From an uncultured Collinsella sp. (GTDB lineage Bacteria; Actinomycetota; Coriobacteriia; Coriobacteriales; Coriobacteriaceae): 64,000 nt of DNA. Made by a program: the position numbers and the translations under genes. The notes beneath the pieces were generated by a model. The model was given only the letters and a program-made list of their open reading frames with translations. It was not told the DNA's origin and made no database searches. Positions 24,446-33,162 of the stretch are shown piece after piece (positions within the stretch are counted from its first letter, which is position 1; the number at the start of each line of letters is the position of its first letter). The stretch spans positions 20,742 through 84,741 of the forward strand of contig CAAEON010000054.1 of NCBI GenBank assembly GCA_900757615.1, written 5' to 3'.

Positions 24446-25666
24446 TTACTCAGTCGTCGACGAATCGTCGGTCGAGCTCTTGGTGACGCCCTTCAGACTC
24501 ACGTTATAGGGTACGTCCTTGGGCATGGGGTTGACGGCGATGTCGGCATCCTTCTTGTACTGCTCCAGCCACTCGCTGTATGCAGTACTGGCCGCCTGCG
24601 TCTTCACCACGTTAGAGACGTACTTTTTGATGGCCTTGGGCACCTGGTTGATGTCATCAACCTGATTATCGACATGGAAGTAGTCAGTGCATTTGATGAT
24701 GTGGTAGCCATAGGTCGACTCGACGACTTCGCTCACGTCGCCCTTGTTGAGCCCCTCGAGCGCCGTCTGGTAGCTGTCGACAAAGGTGGTGAGCTTATCC
24801 CAGCCCACATCGCCCTTCTTCTCCTTGGAACCGGTGTCCTCGGAGTACTGCTCAACGGCGTCCTCAAAGCTCAGCTCACCGGAGTTGATCTTGTCCAGGC
24901 ACTCCTGCGCCTTGGCCTTGGCGGCAGCCTTGTCCTCGTCGGAAGCGTCGGAATCAACCTTGATCAGGATGTTCGACGAACGACGGGCGTCGTTGTAGTT
25001 GGACAGGTTCTCGTTGATGTAATCGACGATCTCGCTGTCCTTGGGCTTGCTGGTGGGCGCCACAGCATCCTTAAGCTTTTGCTGCGCCAGGCTCTCCTTG
25101 AGCGAGTCCTTGTAGGTGTCCTCGGTGTAGCCGTAGGTCTTAAGGGTCTTCTTAAAGGTCTTGGCGCCGCCCGCGCTCTTGCACGCGTCCTTCCAGGCCT
25201 TCTCGACCTCCTCGTCCGACACCGTCACACCGTTCTCCTTCTGTGCCTGCTGAAGCAGAATCTGCTGCGTGTAGGAGTCGATGAGTTGCTTGCGGTACTT
25301 CTTGGGCGTGAGGTCATTATCGACCAGGTACTGCGCCCAGTCCTTGTCCTTGGTGTAGCCGTAGGACGTGCGCATGCTCATGATCTGCTTGGTCACGGTG
25401 TCCTCGGTGAGGTTGGTGCCGTTGATAGTGGCAGCAACACCGCCGGTCAGCTTGTAGCCCGAGGTGTCCTCGGCCTGCGACATAAGGCCGGAGCACGCCA
25501 TCGCCGAGACGGAAAGCAGCATCGCCAGCACGCCGATGACCACCAGAACGATCTTGACAGTCTTGGACACGCGGGTCTTGCGCTGCTTCTTGCGAGAGCT
25601 GGAGGCGGCGCGAGCCTGCTGCTCGGGCGTCGGCTCGGGTGCGGAGTTCTTTTTCTTATTTGCCAT
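24446..25666 (-). CDS. Membrane-anchored foldase, parvulin-type peptidyl-prolyl isomerase
   Basis: A 406-residue extracytoplasmic foldase of the PrsA/SurA type. A basic N-terminus (KKQRKTRVSK) precedes a hydrophobic anchor at about 35-55 ending AMACSG, which is not a clean lipobox, so an uncleaved membrane anchor is more likely. A helical SurA-N-like region spans about 75-215. The parvulin domain (about 235-335) includes SSNILIKV, ELSFEDAVEQYSED, KGDVGWDKLTTF and VVESTYGYHIIK. The Ser/Thr-rich end is unstructured. ATG at 25666 has AAAGG six nt upstream. Substrates would be secreted proteins, which this window encodes in number. Confidence 0.88.
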   Translation of the reverse strand: MANKKKNSAPEPTPEQQARAASSSRKKQRKTRVSKTVKIVLVVIGVLAMLLSVSAMACSGLMSQAEDTSGYKLTGGVAATINGTNLTEDTVTKQIMSMRTSYGYTKDKDWAQYLVDNDLTPKKYRKQLIDSYTQQILLQQAQKENGVTVSDEEVEKAWKDACKSAGGAKTFKKTLKTYGYTEDTYKDSLKESLAQQKLKDAVAPTSKPKDSEIVDYINENLSNYNDARRSSNILIKVDSDASDEDKAAAKAKAQECLDKINSGELSFEDAVEQYSEDTGSKEKKGDVGWDKLTTFVDSYQTALEGLNKGDVSEVVESTYGYHIIKCTDYFHVDNQVDDINQVPKAIKKYVSNVVKTQAASTAYSEWLEQYKKDADIAVNPMPKDVPYNVSLKGVTKSSTDDSSTTE

Positions 25667-25731
25667 AGTTGGCCTTTCGCATAACGAATCGAACAAACGC
25701 CATTGTGTCACAACGCAGCCCCGCGGCACGC

Positions 25732-25785
25732 TTGGTGCATTGGGGACAGGTTAATCTGCACCATTTTGGTGCAAAGGGGACAGCT
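25732..25785. repeat. GGGGACAG-loop hairpins, arm type TTGGTGCA
   Basis: TTGGTGCA, then TTGGGGACAGGTTAATC, then TGCACCA forms one hairpin. TTGGTGCAAAGGGGACAG follows at once as a second, incomplete unit. It lies between the foldase start and the EIIA stop. Confidence 0.7.
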
Positions 25786-25800
25786 CTGGCAGCCGGCACC

Positions 25801-26265
25801 TTAGAAGTGACGGCGGATAGCGTCGACCATGCCCTGCGGCGTGGTCTGGCCGAGCACGTCGGATGCGGCATCGGCGTCCATAAAGATGTTCATGAGCGCC
25901 TGCAGGGCCTCGACCTGGCCGCCCGGCTCGGCGATGCCCAGATTGATGACGATCTGCGCCGGCACCGGAGCGCCCATGCCAGCCATAGCGTTAAATGTCA
26001 CGGGCGCGGCGGGCTTCACCACCGCGATATAGGGCTTGGCCACAAACCCCGGATCGGTATGCGGAATGGCAATGTTTGCCGCCGGCATGGCAAGACCCGT
26101 GGGATAGGCATCCTCGCGCGTGCGAACGGCGTCGAGCCAACCGTCGGCAATGTAGCCGCGCGGAGCAAGCTCACTCTCGAGCTGCGCAAACACCTCACCC
26201 GGCGTCGCACACTCCCAATCAAAAAACACCAGCTCAGGCGTAAACAGCGCTTCGTTATCCGCCAT
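25801..26265 (-). CDS. PTS sugar transporter subunit IIA (fructose/galactitol type)
   Basis: A 154-residue EIIA of the PTS EIIA-2 family. The phosphorylated histidine lies in NIAIPHTD near residue 70, and the C-terminus (LNIFMDADAASDVLGQTTPQGMVDAI) is typical. It receives phosphate from HPr and passes it to an EIIB. No IIB or IIC gene of the same family is adjacent, so it works with a remote partner or is regulatory. AGAGGTGAG precedes the ATG by three nt, and a long hairpin lies just upstream. Confidence 0.88.
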   Translation of the reverse strand: MADNEALFTPELVFFDWECATPGEVFAQLESELAPRGYIADGWLDAVRTREDAYPTGLAMPAANIAIPHTDPGFVAKPYIAVVKPAAPVTFNAMAGMGAPVPAQIVINLGIAEPGGQVEALQALMNIFMDADAASDVLGQTTPQGMVDAIRRHF

Positions 26266-26283
26266 GCGCTCACCTCTCTCACC

Positions 26284-26339
26284 TAGTCACCTGCGACGTT
26301 CTTAAACGACTAGTCATTCAAGAACGTCGCGGGTGACTA
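26284..26339. repeat. Long hairpin upstream of the PTS EIIA gene
   Basis: TAGTCACC-t-GCGACGTTCTT pairs with AAGAACGTCGC-g-GGTGACTA; the loop contains GACTAGTC. The stem of about 19 bp ends roughly 20 nt before the EIIA start and could act as a leader structure or processing site. Confidence 0.65.
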
Positions 26340-26342
26340 CCC

Positions 26343-26386
26343 AAAACAAAAGGTGGCCACGCGCGCCTTGGCGCCAATGACCACCC
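26343..26386 (-). terminator. Terminator after purN
   Basis: On the minus strand GGTGGTCATTGGCGC pairs with GCGCGCGTGGCCACC, followed by TTTTGTTTT, about 30 nt after the purN stop. Confidence 0.75.
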
Positions 26387-26417
26387 TGACCACTCAACTA
26401 AATTGTACTGTGCGCCG

Positions 26418-27119
26418 CTAGCCGCGGGGCGCATCAATTGCGACCTTGCCGCTCTCCAGCACGTGGACGCGACCGTCGGCGAGCATCTGCACGACCTCGG
26501 GATACAGCACATGCTCGATCGCATGGATGTGCTCCTCGAGCATGTCGACATCCCAGCCCTCCTCAACAGCCAGCGCACGCTGGGCGATGATAGGGCCGTT
26601 GTCGTAAATCTCGTTGGCAAAGTGCACGGTCACGCCGGTCACCTTGACGCCGCGCGCAAAGGCATCGTCAATCGCATGGGCACCGGTAAAGCTCGGCAGC
26701 AGCGCCGGATGCAGGTTGACCACGCGATTGGGGAACGCCGCCAGCAGTGGCGTGTGCACCATACGCATGTAGCCGGCCATGACCACATATTCGCAGCCGC
26801 GCTCGAGCAGCTCATGCGCGATGATTTCGTCAGCGGCGATAGGATCGGCATAGATATCCTTGGACAGCGTGAGCGTCTGGATGCCCGCACGCTCGGCGCG
26901 CTGCAAGCCCTTGGCCGAAGGACGGCTCGACACTACAAGCTCAATCGAGGCGTTGAGCTTGCCGGCGGAGATAAGGTCGATCAGCGCCTGCAGGTTGGTG
27001 CCCGAACCGCTGATAAGCACGCCGATCTTGAGCGGCTCGGCCGTATCGGTGCCGGTCGGACGGGTGTAGGGCACAAAGCCCAGGCCCTCGGCAGCAGCCA
27101 TCTGCTCGCTAGCGCTCAT
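26418..27119 (-). CDS. purN: Phosphoribosylglycinamide formyltransferase
   Basis: A 233-residue GAR transformylase, third step of purine synthesis, using 10-formyl-tetrahydrofolate. The core begins KIGVLISGSGTNLQALID at residue 31 and has the catalytic NLHPALLPSFTGAHAIDDA block and VTGVTVHFANEIYDNGPII. The first 30 residues are an extension without a known role, and an ATG at codon 7 is possible. It overlaps purM by 11 nt and follows purF and purM in order, so all three are probably one transcript. A terminator lies after it. Confidence 0.95.
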   Translation of the reverse strand: MSASEQMAAAEGLGFVPYTRPTGTDTAEPLKIGVLISGSGTNLQALIDLISAGKLNASIELVVSSRPSAKGLQRAERAGIQTLTLSKDIYADPIAADEIIAHELLERGCEYVVMAGYMRMVHTPLLAAFPNRVVNLHPALLPSFTGAHAIDDAFARGVKVTGVTVHFANEIYDNGPIIAQRALAVEEGWDVDMLEEHIHAIEHVLYPEVVQMLADGRVHVLESGKVAIDAPRG

Positions 27120-28212
27120 CGGAGTACACGACCTTACCGGAACCCTCGACGCACTCGCCCACGCGGAACGGCTTCTCGCCCAGCGCGACCAGAGCCTCGG
27201 TCACGGCAGCCTCGTCCTCGGGGGCAACGATCAGGCACAGGCCGACGCCCATGTTGAAGGTCTTGCATGCCTCGTTGGGCGCGAGCTCGGCCTGACGCGA
27301 CACGTAAGTAATGACGGGCGGAACGTCCCAGCCCATCTCGGCACCGTTGCGGGTGACCACGGCATCGACGTCGTCGGCGAGTGCGCGGTTGAGGTTCTCG
27401 GTAATGCCGCCACCAGTGATGTGAGCAATGGCGTGCACCGAAGCGCCGCCACGCAGCAGCTCCAGAATCGGCTTGACGTAGATGCGCGTAGGGGCCAGCA
27501 GAGCATCGGCCAGCGAAGCACCGTCGAGCTCCTCGAGCGGACGGCTCAGTTCCTCGGCCTTAGCGGCGGCCTCGGGCGTGCCCGGCTTGATGCCGTCAAC
27601 GCCGATGACCTTGCGCACGAGCGAGTAGCCGTTGGAGTGCACGCCGGTGGAAGGCAGGCCCAGGATCACATCGCCGGGGCGAACGTTCGCGGGGTCGAGC
27701 ATCTTGGGACGATCGACAACACCCACGGTAAAGCCGGCGAGGTCGTAATCGGCCGGAGCCATGACGCCGGGGTGCTCGGCCATCTCGCCGCCCACGAGCG
27801 CGCAGCCCGCGAGCTTGCAGCCGTCGGCCACACCCTTGATGATCTTTGCCATGTGCTCGGCCTCAATGTGACCGATGGCAACGTAATCCAGGAAGAACAG
27901 CGGCTCGGCGCCCGAAGCCAAAATGTCATTGACGCACATGGCGACCAAGTCCTGGCCCACCGTCTCGTGACGGTCCATGATCTGGGCGAGCACGAGCTTG
28001 GTGCCCACGCCGTCGGTGCCGCTAATCAGGATCGGGTCTTCCATATCCTTAAGCGCGGCGGCCGAGAACAGGCCGCCAAAGCCACCGATGCCGCCGATGA
28101 CCTCGGGGCGGTTGGTGTCCTTGACCATCTGCTTAATAGCGTCGACGGCGCGGCCGCCCTCGGCGGTATCGACGCCGGCGTCCTCGTACGTCACATGCTT
28201 GCTGTCGCTCAT
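27109..28212 (-). CDS. purM: Phosphoribosylformylglycinamidine cyclo-ligase (AIR synthetase)
   Basis: A 367-residue PurM, closing the imidazole ring in the fifth step of purine synthesis. Seen are YEDAGVDTAEGGRAVDAIK at the N-terminus, GGFGGLFSAA, the ATP-site SGTDGVGTKLVLAQ, CALVGGEMAEHPGVM and GLPSTGVHSNGYSLVR. GAGAGGAAGG lies about eight nt before the ATG. It is slightly longer than the usual 345-350. The upstream purF gene is 156 bp away, and the gap holds a GC hairpin and a GGGACAG-type repeat. Confidence 0.96.
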   Translation of the reverse strand: MSDSKHVTYEDAGVDTAEGGRAVDAIKQMVKDTNRPEVIGGIGGFGGLFSAAALKDMEDPILISGTDGVGTKLVLAQIMDRHETVGQDLVAMCVNDILASGAEPLFFLDYVAIGHIEAEHMAKIIKGVADGCKLAGCALVGGEMAEHPGVMAPADYDLAGFTVGVVDRPKMLDPANVRPGDVILGLPSTGVHSNGYSLVRKVIGVDGIKPGTPEAAAKAEELSRPLEELDGASLADALLAPTRIYVKPILELLRGGASVHAIAHITGGGITENLNRALADDVDAVVTRNGAEMGWDVPPVITYVSRQAELAPNEACKTFNMGVGLCLIVAPEDEAAVTEALVALGEKPFRVGECVEGSGKVVYSDER

Positions 28213-28280
28213 CTGAGCCTTCCTCTCCCACTACCGTCTGACGAGCAGGCGCCAAACGGTGCTCATAGTTGCGTTCATTT

Positions 28281-28307
28281 CGGCGCGCGCCATAACAGCG
28301 CGCGCCG
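28281..28307. repeat. GC-rich perfect hairpin between purF and purM
   Basis: CGGCGCGCGC and GCGCGCGCCG pair perfectly around a 7-nt loop. No T-run follows. It may set the relative levels of purF and purM mRNA. Confidence 0.6.
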
Positions 28308-28329
28308 TCATATCAACAAAACAGCAGAT

Positions 28330-28370
28330 AAAACCTGCCAAAATAAACCTGTCCCTAAATGGCAGGTTTT
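28330..28370. repeat. GGGACAG-loop hairpin, arm type AAAACCTGCCA, at the purF stop
   Basis: AAAACCTGCCA and TGGCAGGTTTT pair perfectly; the loop carries AACCTGTCCC. Its right arm includes two bases of the purF stop codon, exactly as another copy does at pth. Confidence 0.8.
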
Positions 28371-30039
28371 AGGCCTCGCCGTGCTCCTCTTCCCAGCTGC
28401 GGTCGTCGTATTTCTCGACCACGGCGTCGTCGTCAAAGTGCAGCGGCTTGTCCAGGTTGCGGGGCTTAAAGCCCTCCATGAACTTGTCGCGGCCAAAGCT
28501 CTCGGGAATCGCCACGGGGTAGCGTCCGGTAAAGCACGCATCGCAGTAACCGCCCTTGGGCATGACCTTAAGCAGGCCCTCGACCGAAAGGAAGGCCAGC
28601 GAATCGGCGCCGATATACTCGCAAATCTCGTCGACCGTCTTGTTGGCGCTGATGAGCTGCGACTGCACGTCGGTATCGATACCGTAGAAGCACGGCCAGA
28701 TGACCTCGGGCGAGTTGATGCGAATATGAATCTCCTTGGCACCGGCGTTGCGCAGCATCTTGACGAGCTGCACCATGGTGGTGCCGCGCACAATGGAGTC
28801 GTCGATGACGACCAGGCGCTTGCCCTCGATGTTGTCACGCAGCGGGTTGAGCTTCATGCGCACGCCCATGGCACGCAGCTCCTGCGTAGGCTCGATAAAC
28901 GTACGACCCACGTAGCGGTTCTTGATAAGGCCCTCGCCAAAGGGAATACCGCTCTCGTGCGAATAGCCCTCCGCGGGCGGCAGGCCGGAGTCGGGCACGC
29001 CGATGACCAGGTCGGCCTCGACGGGCTCCTCATGTGCCAGCTGACGACCCATGTCATAACGGCAAGCGTAGACGCTCTTGCCGTTCATGATGGAATCGGG
29101 GCGAGCGAAGTAGACCTGCTCAAAGATGCAGTTAGCAGGCTCCTCGGCGGCAGGCACACCCTGCTCGGACACAAGGCCCTCGGCGCTGATGCGCAAAATC
29201 TCGCCGGGACGGACGTCGCGGACGTACTCGGCACCCACAATGTCGAGCGCACAAGTCTCGGAGGCGACGACCCAGCCGCCGGCGCGGGTGACATGGGTGG
29301 CAACGTCAACCGTCGCGGCGCCGTCCTGCGACGGCAGCTGCGAAACGGATGCGGCATCGGCCTGGTCCAGGCCCTCGTCCACCAGCTTGCCCAACACCAG
29401 TGGGCGAATGCCATGCGGATCGCGGAAGGCGTAGAGCGCCTGCTCGTTGATGAGCGTCATGGCATAACCGCCACGCACGAGCTCCATGGTCTTGCGAATG
29501 CCCTCGCGCAGGTGGCCCGTACGCTGGGTAAAGTAGCCGATGAGCTTGGTCGCGACCTCGGAATCCGAATTGGAGAGGAACGGCACGCCCAGCTCAATCA
29601 GCTGGCGACGCAGCTCGTCGGTGTTGACGAGGGTGCCGTTGTGCGCGAGCGCGATAATGACGCTATTGATGGTAGAGAGGTGTGGCTGAGAGGCTTCCCA
29701 ACTCTTGGCGCCGGCGGTGCCGTAGCGCACATGACCCACGGCCAGCTGACCGGAGAGCGTCGACAAGTCGGCATTGGAGAACACGCGATCGAGCAGGCCC
29801 AGGTCCTTGCGGACCATAACCGTGCCGCCGTCACCAACAGCGATTCCCGCCGATTCTTGGCCACGGTGCTGCAGTGCACGCAGGCCAAAGTACGTCAGTC
29901 GAGCCACGTCGCGATCGGGCGCCCAGACACCAAAAACGCCGCATTCCTCATGCAGCTGGTCGGAGTCCGGATCATACGTCGACATGGCGTTCACCTGTCC
30001 CGCGGCACGCTCGGCCGCGCGGATGGTTTCTTGAGACAT
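28369..30039 (-). CDS. purF: Amidophosphoribosyltransferase
   Basis: A 556-residue PurF, the first committed step of purine synthesis (PRPP plus glutamine). The N-terminal nucleophile is Cys33 in EECGVFGVW, so a propeptide must be removed. Starting at Met19 would leave 14 residues, nearer the usual length; both starts have Shine-Dalgarno sites and the outer one (GAGGGGA) is used here. LRALQHRGQESAGIA and the PRPP loop VVIDDSIVRGTT are intact. Cysteines in the C-terminal half (CEYIGADS, GYCDACFTGRY) fit the iron-sulfur type of PurF. TATAAT at 30081-30086 (minus) is a good -10 box. Confidence 0.95.
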   Translation of the reverse strand: MSQETIRAAERAAGQVNAMSTYDPDSDQLHEECGVFGVWAPDRDVARLTYFGLRALQHRGQESAGIAVGDGGTVMVRKDLGLLDRVFSNADLSTLSGQLAVGHVRYGTAGAKSWEASQPHLSTINSVIIALAHNGTLVNTDELRRQLIELGVPFLSNSDSEVATKLIGYFTQRTGHLREGIRKTMELVRGGYAMTLINEQALYAFRDPHGIRPLVLGKLVDEGLDQADAASVSQLPSQDGAATVDVATHVTRAGGWVVASETCALDIVGAEYVRDVRPGEILRISAEGLVSEQGVPAAEEPANCIFEQVYFARPDSIMNGKSVYACRYDMGRQLAHEEPVEADLVIGVPDSGLPPAEGYSHESGIPFGEGLIKNRYVGRTFIEPTQELRAMGVRMKLNPLRDNIEGKRLVVIDDSIVRGTTMVQLVKMLRNAGAKEIHIRINSPEVIWPCFYGIDTDVQSQLISANKTVDEICEYIGADSLAFLSVEGLLKVMPKGGYCDACFTGRYPVAIPESFGRDKFMEGFKPRNLDKPLHFDDDAVVEKYDDRSWEEEHGEA

Positions 30040-30080
30040 GGCATCCCCTCAGAGCCTCGTTATTTGGCGTTACCTGCCCT

Positions 30081-30086
30081 ATTATA
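30081..30086 (-). promoter_or_regulatory. -10 box upstream of purF
   Basis: TATAAT on the minus strand, 42 nt before the purF start, with no strong -35. The rest of the 285-bp gap up to the gene at 30325 holds no gene and no recognised purine riboswitch. Confidence 0.5.
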
Positions 30087-30324
30087 CGCACGGCACGACG
30101 CGCTCCCCAGCGCATGAGCAGCGCTTTTTAAAAGCCCACCGAGCTAATAATCCGTTTTGTGGCCAAACATTTTATCGGTCTGTCCAGTGCAAGCGCCCGC
30201 GCCCCCAGATGGCCGCCGCGTCCACCGTTGGGGATTACAAAGTTGCAATTGGGACGTTCGTCCTGTCTTTTGGCAGGTCGGCGGCGTATCCTTGTAGCCT
30301 AGGACAAAGCGAGAAAGGTTCTGT

Positions 30325-31554
30325 ATGGATCGAAACGAACTCGACCCCAGCGTCCCCAGCGCCACGGAGGTCAAGAAGATTCCCCTCATCATTAAGGTGT
30401 ACGCCGTCCTGTGCATCCTATCCGGCGTGGGCACACTCCCGTCGGTCGGCGCCTTTATGTGGCAGGTCATCACCGCGCTCATCAACGGCAACGCCGCCGA
30501 AAAGCTCGGCGACAATATGCTGGTCTCGGTTGGACTCATCGTCGCCGGCATCATGCTCTCTGCGGCAAGTGCCGTCATCCTGATCATCTTTGGCCTGGAC
30601 CTTATCAAAAACCAGCGCCGCAACGCCGCCCGCCTGTCCTACATCCTTATTGCATTCACCGTCGTCGAGCTTTTGGTCGACGTGATGCTCCAGGGCATCG
30701 GGCCCTTCCTGCTGCGTCCCGCGATCCAGCTCGGCATCCTCGTTGCACTTTCGGCAACCGTCGACCCCACGCTGCGCCAGGAGCGCGAACTGCAGCGCCG
30801 CCTGCAGGAGATGCTCGACCGTGACGCCGCGGCGGAGGGCATGCTCGGCCGCGATGAAACCGGCGAGGGCTACATCAAGCTCAACTACTTCAACCTGTTC
30901 TGGGTATTCTTCGTCTGCTGCGTGCTCGGCCTGATCGCCGAGGACATCTGGCATATGACAGTCGACGACCCGGGCGTCTACCAGAACCGCGCCGGCATGC
31001 TGTTTGGTCCCTTCAGCCCCATCTATGGCTTTGGCGCCGTACTCATGACCATGGTGCTCAACCGCTTCTATAAAAAGAACCCCATCATCATTTTCCTGGT
31101 AAGCGCTGTGCTCGGCGCGAGCTTTGAGGTGTTCGTGGGCTGGTTTATGCAGACCTCATTTGGCGTGGTCTCGTGGAGCTACTCGCACATGAAGCTGTTC
31201 GGCATGCCCGACCCACTCGCCGTCCTTACGGGCGGACGCACCTGCACGGGCTTTGCCTGCCTGTGGGGCCTGGGTGGCCTTATCTGGATCAAGCTGCTGT
31301 TGCCGAGGCTGCTCAAGCTCATCAACATGATTCCGTGGAAGAGTCGCTACTCGGCTACCGTCATCTTTACCGTCATTATGCTGGTCGACGGCGTCATGAC
31401 GCTGCAGTCGCTCGACTACTGGTACCAGCGCGTCAACGGCACGGAGCCGGATATTCCCGTCGCGCAGTTCTACGGCAAGTATTTCGATAACGACTACATG
31501 GAGAACCGCTTCCAGAGCATGACCATGAGTCCCAAGGATGCGACGCGCGTGTAG
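30325..31554 (+). CDS. Membrane protein with CmpB-like (putative ABC-transporter type IV) domain
   Basis: A 409-residue protein with about nine hydrophobic segments. Residues 1-140 are a separate four-segment membrane part. Residues 188-400 match the PF06541 CmpB group: NLFWVFFVCCVLGLIAEDIW, AGMLFGPFSPIYGFGAVLMT and ASFEVFVGWFMQ. Despite the family name no ATPase is nearby, and members are generally uncharacterised. GAGAAAGG lies before the ATG. It stands alone between purF (divergent) and the MoaE-like gene (convergent), with a shared terminator. Confidence 0.8.
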   Translation: MDRNELDPSVPSATEVKKIPLIIKVYAVLCILSGVGTLPSVGAFMWQVITALINGNAAEKLGDNMLVSVGLIVAGIMLSAASAVILIIFGLDLIKNQRRNAARLSYILIAFTVVELLVDVMLQGIGPFLLRPAIQLGILVALSATVDPTLRQERELQRRLQEMLDRDAAAEGMLGRDETGEGYIKLNYFNLFWVFFVCCVLGLIAEDIWHMTVDDPGVYQNRAGMLFGPFSPIYGFGAVLMTMVLNRFYKKNPIIIFLVSAVLGASFEVFVGWFMQTSFGVVSWSYSHMKLFGMPDPLAVLTGGRTCTGFACLWGLGGLIWIKLLLPRLLKLINMIPWKSRYSATVIFTVIMLVDGVMTLQSLDYWYQRVNGTEPDIPVAQFYGKYFDNDYMENRFQSMTMSPKDATRV

Positions 31555-31577
31555 CGCCCACCGCGCCCAAAACACAA

Positions 31578-31615
31578 AATGCCCGCCGGTATCACACGTA
31601 CCGGCGGGCATTTTT
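31578..31615. terminator. Bidirectional terminator
   Basis: AATGCCCGCCGGT and ACCGGCGGGCATTTTT pair perfectly around a 9-nt loop between the convergent CmpB-like and MoaE-like genes. Confidence 0.85.
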
Positions 31616-31644
31616 ATAAACGAGCCTTCTATCGACGCAAGCCT

Positions 31645-32064
31645 CTACGCCTCGCGCTCGACCTCGCTCACACACTCATTTTTGATGGTACCGACGAGCG
31701 CCTGCAGCGCATCGACCACATGCGGGCGAATGTCCCCGCCAATGAGCACGAGCATGATGTCGTCGCCCACGGCGAGCTCGCCACTCGCCAACCACACGCG
31801 CACGTAACCGATACCCGGCATCGCGTGCGTTGCCTCGATAGCGGCCTGCACCTTTTCGGCATCGAAGCCAAACACCATGCCGCCCACCTTATGCCCAGGC
31901 GCCACGCCATCGGTCTCGACTCCGCGCACCTCAGCCTTGGGCGTCGCGCGCACCACACCGTTATGCGTCAGATACATCCCACAGCCTGCCGCCGAAGCAT
32001 CGGCCTTGGCCTCGCGCAGCCAAGCATCAATCGAAGGCATCAATTTGCCACTCTCGAGCATCAT
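31645..32064 (-). CDS. MoaE-like protein (molybdopterin synthase large-subunit family)
   Basis: A 139-residue protein resembling MoaE. MoaE-like blocks are MYLTHNGVVR (residues 29-38), AAIEATHAMPGIGYVRVWLASGEL and VGDDIMLVLIGGDIRPHVVDALQALV. MoaE transfers sulfur from MoaD to precursor Z in molybdopterin synthesis, yet no other moa or mo genes occur in this window. Similar stand-alone proteins are common in Coriobacteriia, so a partner may lie elsewhere or the role may differ. Two adjacent ATG codons follow AAGGGAG; either may be used. Confidence 0.65.
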   Translation of the reverse strand: MMLESGKLMPSIDAWLREAKADASAAGCGMYLTHNGVVRATPKAEVRGVETDGVAPGHKVGGMVFGFDAEKVQAAIEATHAMPGIGYVRVWLASGELAVGDDIMLVLIGGDIRPHVVDALQALVGTIKNECVSEVEREA

Positions 32065-32128
32065 TTCTCCCTTACCGTCGTCGAGTAGCCAATTTGGGAC
32101 GGGGCCTTTTTAGCTACTCTCGAACAAC

Positions 32129-33127
32129 TTATTCCTCGACCGGCGTGAGCACCATGACGGCGCGTGTGTTGCTCAGCGACAGCGAACGACAGGTCACAAG
32201 CGTTACAACCTTAGTTGCCGAAGCGGCACGATCGGTGGCATCACTCGCCACGGCAGAAGCGCCGTCGAGCATCTCGGACAGGTAGTTCTTGAGTCCGTCG
32301 TCGCCCTCAAAATTGGTCGTGCGCGCCTTGGCATACGTGTCCTCGACCACCTTGGTCGCCAGCGGACGCAACTTATACGTCGCATCGCGCGTGATGTAGT
32401 ACACATATTCAACGCTATCGAACGTTGCCTGGTCAGTCGTATCCGAAATCACGTTGAACATCGACCCATCGTTCATATGGTGGCCGTAGATCGTGGTCTG
32501 CTGGTCGACCATTCCCGGCGCGGTGTCATCGCTATCCAAGAAGATGGCACCCGAGGCGTTAGACGTGCCATCGAACAGCGTGTTGAGGTATTTGGAGTTG
32601 TTGTTGGTCTGCACCACGGGATAGTTGATGTTGGTTCCCGGCACGTAAATCCAACCCACAATCTCGGGGTTCGTCTGAGCAAGTGCATCAAAGTCGATAA
32701 TCGGCACGCCGCTGGCGTCCTTATCGCTTACATATTGCTTCTCGATTTTCTGATACGAATCGCTCGCCTGCTTATAGCCAATCTGGGCATTGATAAAGAT
32801 GGCAGCGGCGGCAACAATCAGACCGATGCCCACGATGATGAGCAGAATAGGAATGATGGAGCGGCGCTTTTTACGCGGCGACTCGGTGTAATCCGACGGC
32901 GTGGCATGCGATGAAGACCGGGGCGGCTTCTTAGCGGTGCTATAAGATGAAGGTCGATATGCGGCCGGCGCGTCCTGTCGACGATGCGTCGCCGGTGTCA
33001 CGGGGCGCGGCGTGCGCGGCTGCTGAGGAGAGGATGTCCGACCCTGCTGTGCCGCATGGGCAGCACCCGGCTTCGACGGATCGGGAATCTGAGAAGCCTT
33101 GAATCGTTTTCCCTGATAGTCGGACAT
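32129..33127 (-). CDS. Class B sortase
   Basis: A 332-residue sortase. The first 100 residues are cytoplasmic, Pro/Ser/Arg-rich and disordered, followed by a membrane anchor near 105-125 (IIPILLIIVGIGLIVAAAAIF region). The catalytic domain has INYPVVQ, TIYGHHMND with the catalytic His, and VTLVTC with the catalytic Cys at residue 313; Arg322 fits the third active-site residue. The enzyme joins secreted proteins to peptidoglycan outside the membrane. TAAGGAGAG precedes the ATG. Two LPXTG-like proteins are in this window, but class B enzymes usually prefer NPXTN-type signals, so their link is uncertain. Confidence 0.9.
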   Translation of the reverse strand: MSDYQGKRFKASQIPDPSKPGAAHAAQQGRTSSPQQPRTPRPVTPATHRRQDAPAAYRPSSYSTAKKPPRSSSHATPSDYTESPRKKRRSIIPILLIIVGIGLIVAAAAIFINAQIGYKQASDSYQKIEKQYVSDKDASGVPIIDFDALAQTNPEIVGWIYVPGTNINYPVVQTNNNSKYLNTLFDGTSNASGAIFLDSDDTAPGMVDQQTTIYGHHMNDGSMFNVISDTTDQATFDSVEYVYYITRDATYKLRPLATKVVEDTYAKARTTNFEGDDGLKNYLSEMLDGASAVASDATDRAASATKVVTLVTCRSLSLSNTRAVMVLTPVEE

Positions 33128-33162
33128 GGCTCTCCTTATACTGCGGTGAAACGGCGGAACGC

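Noticed and set aside
27421..30117. A long open frame opposite purM and purF
   Set aside because: It spans two real genes and their intergenic repeats; no motif or ribosome-binding site is seen.
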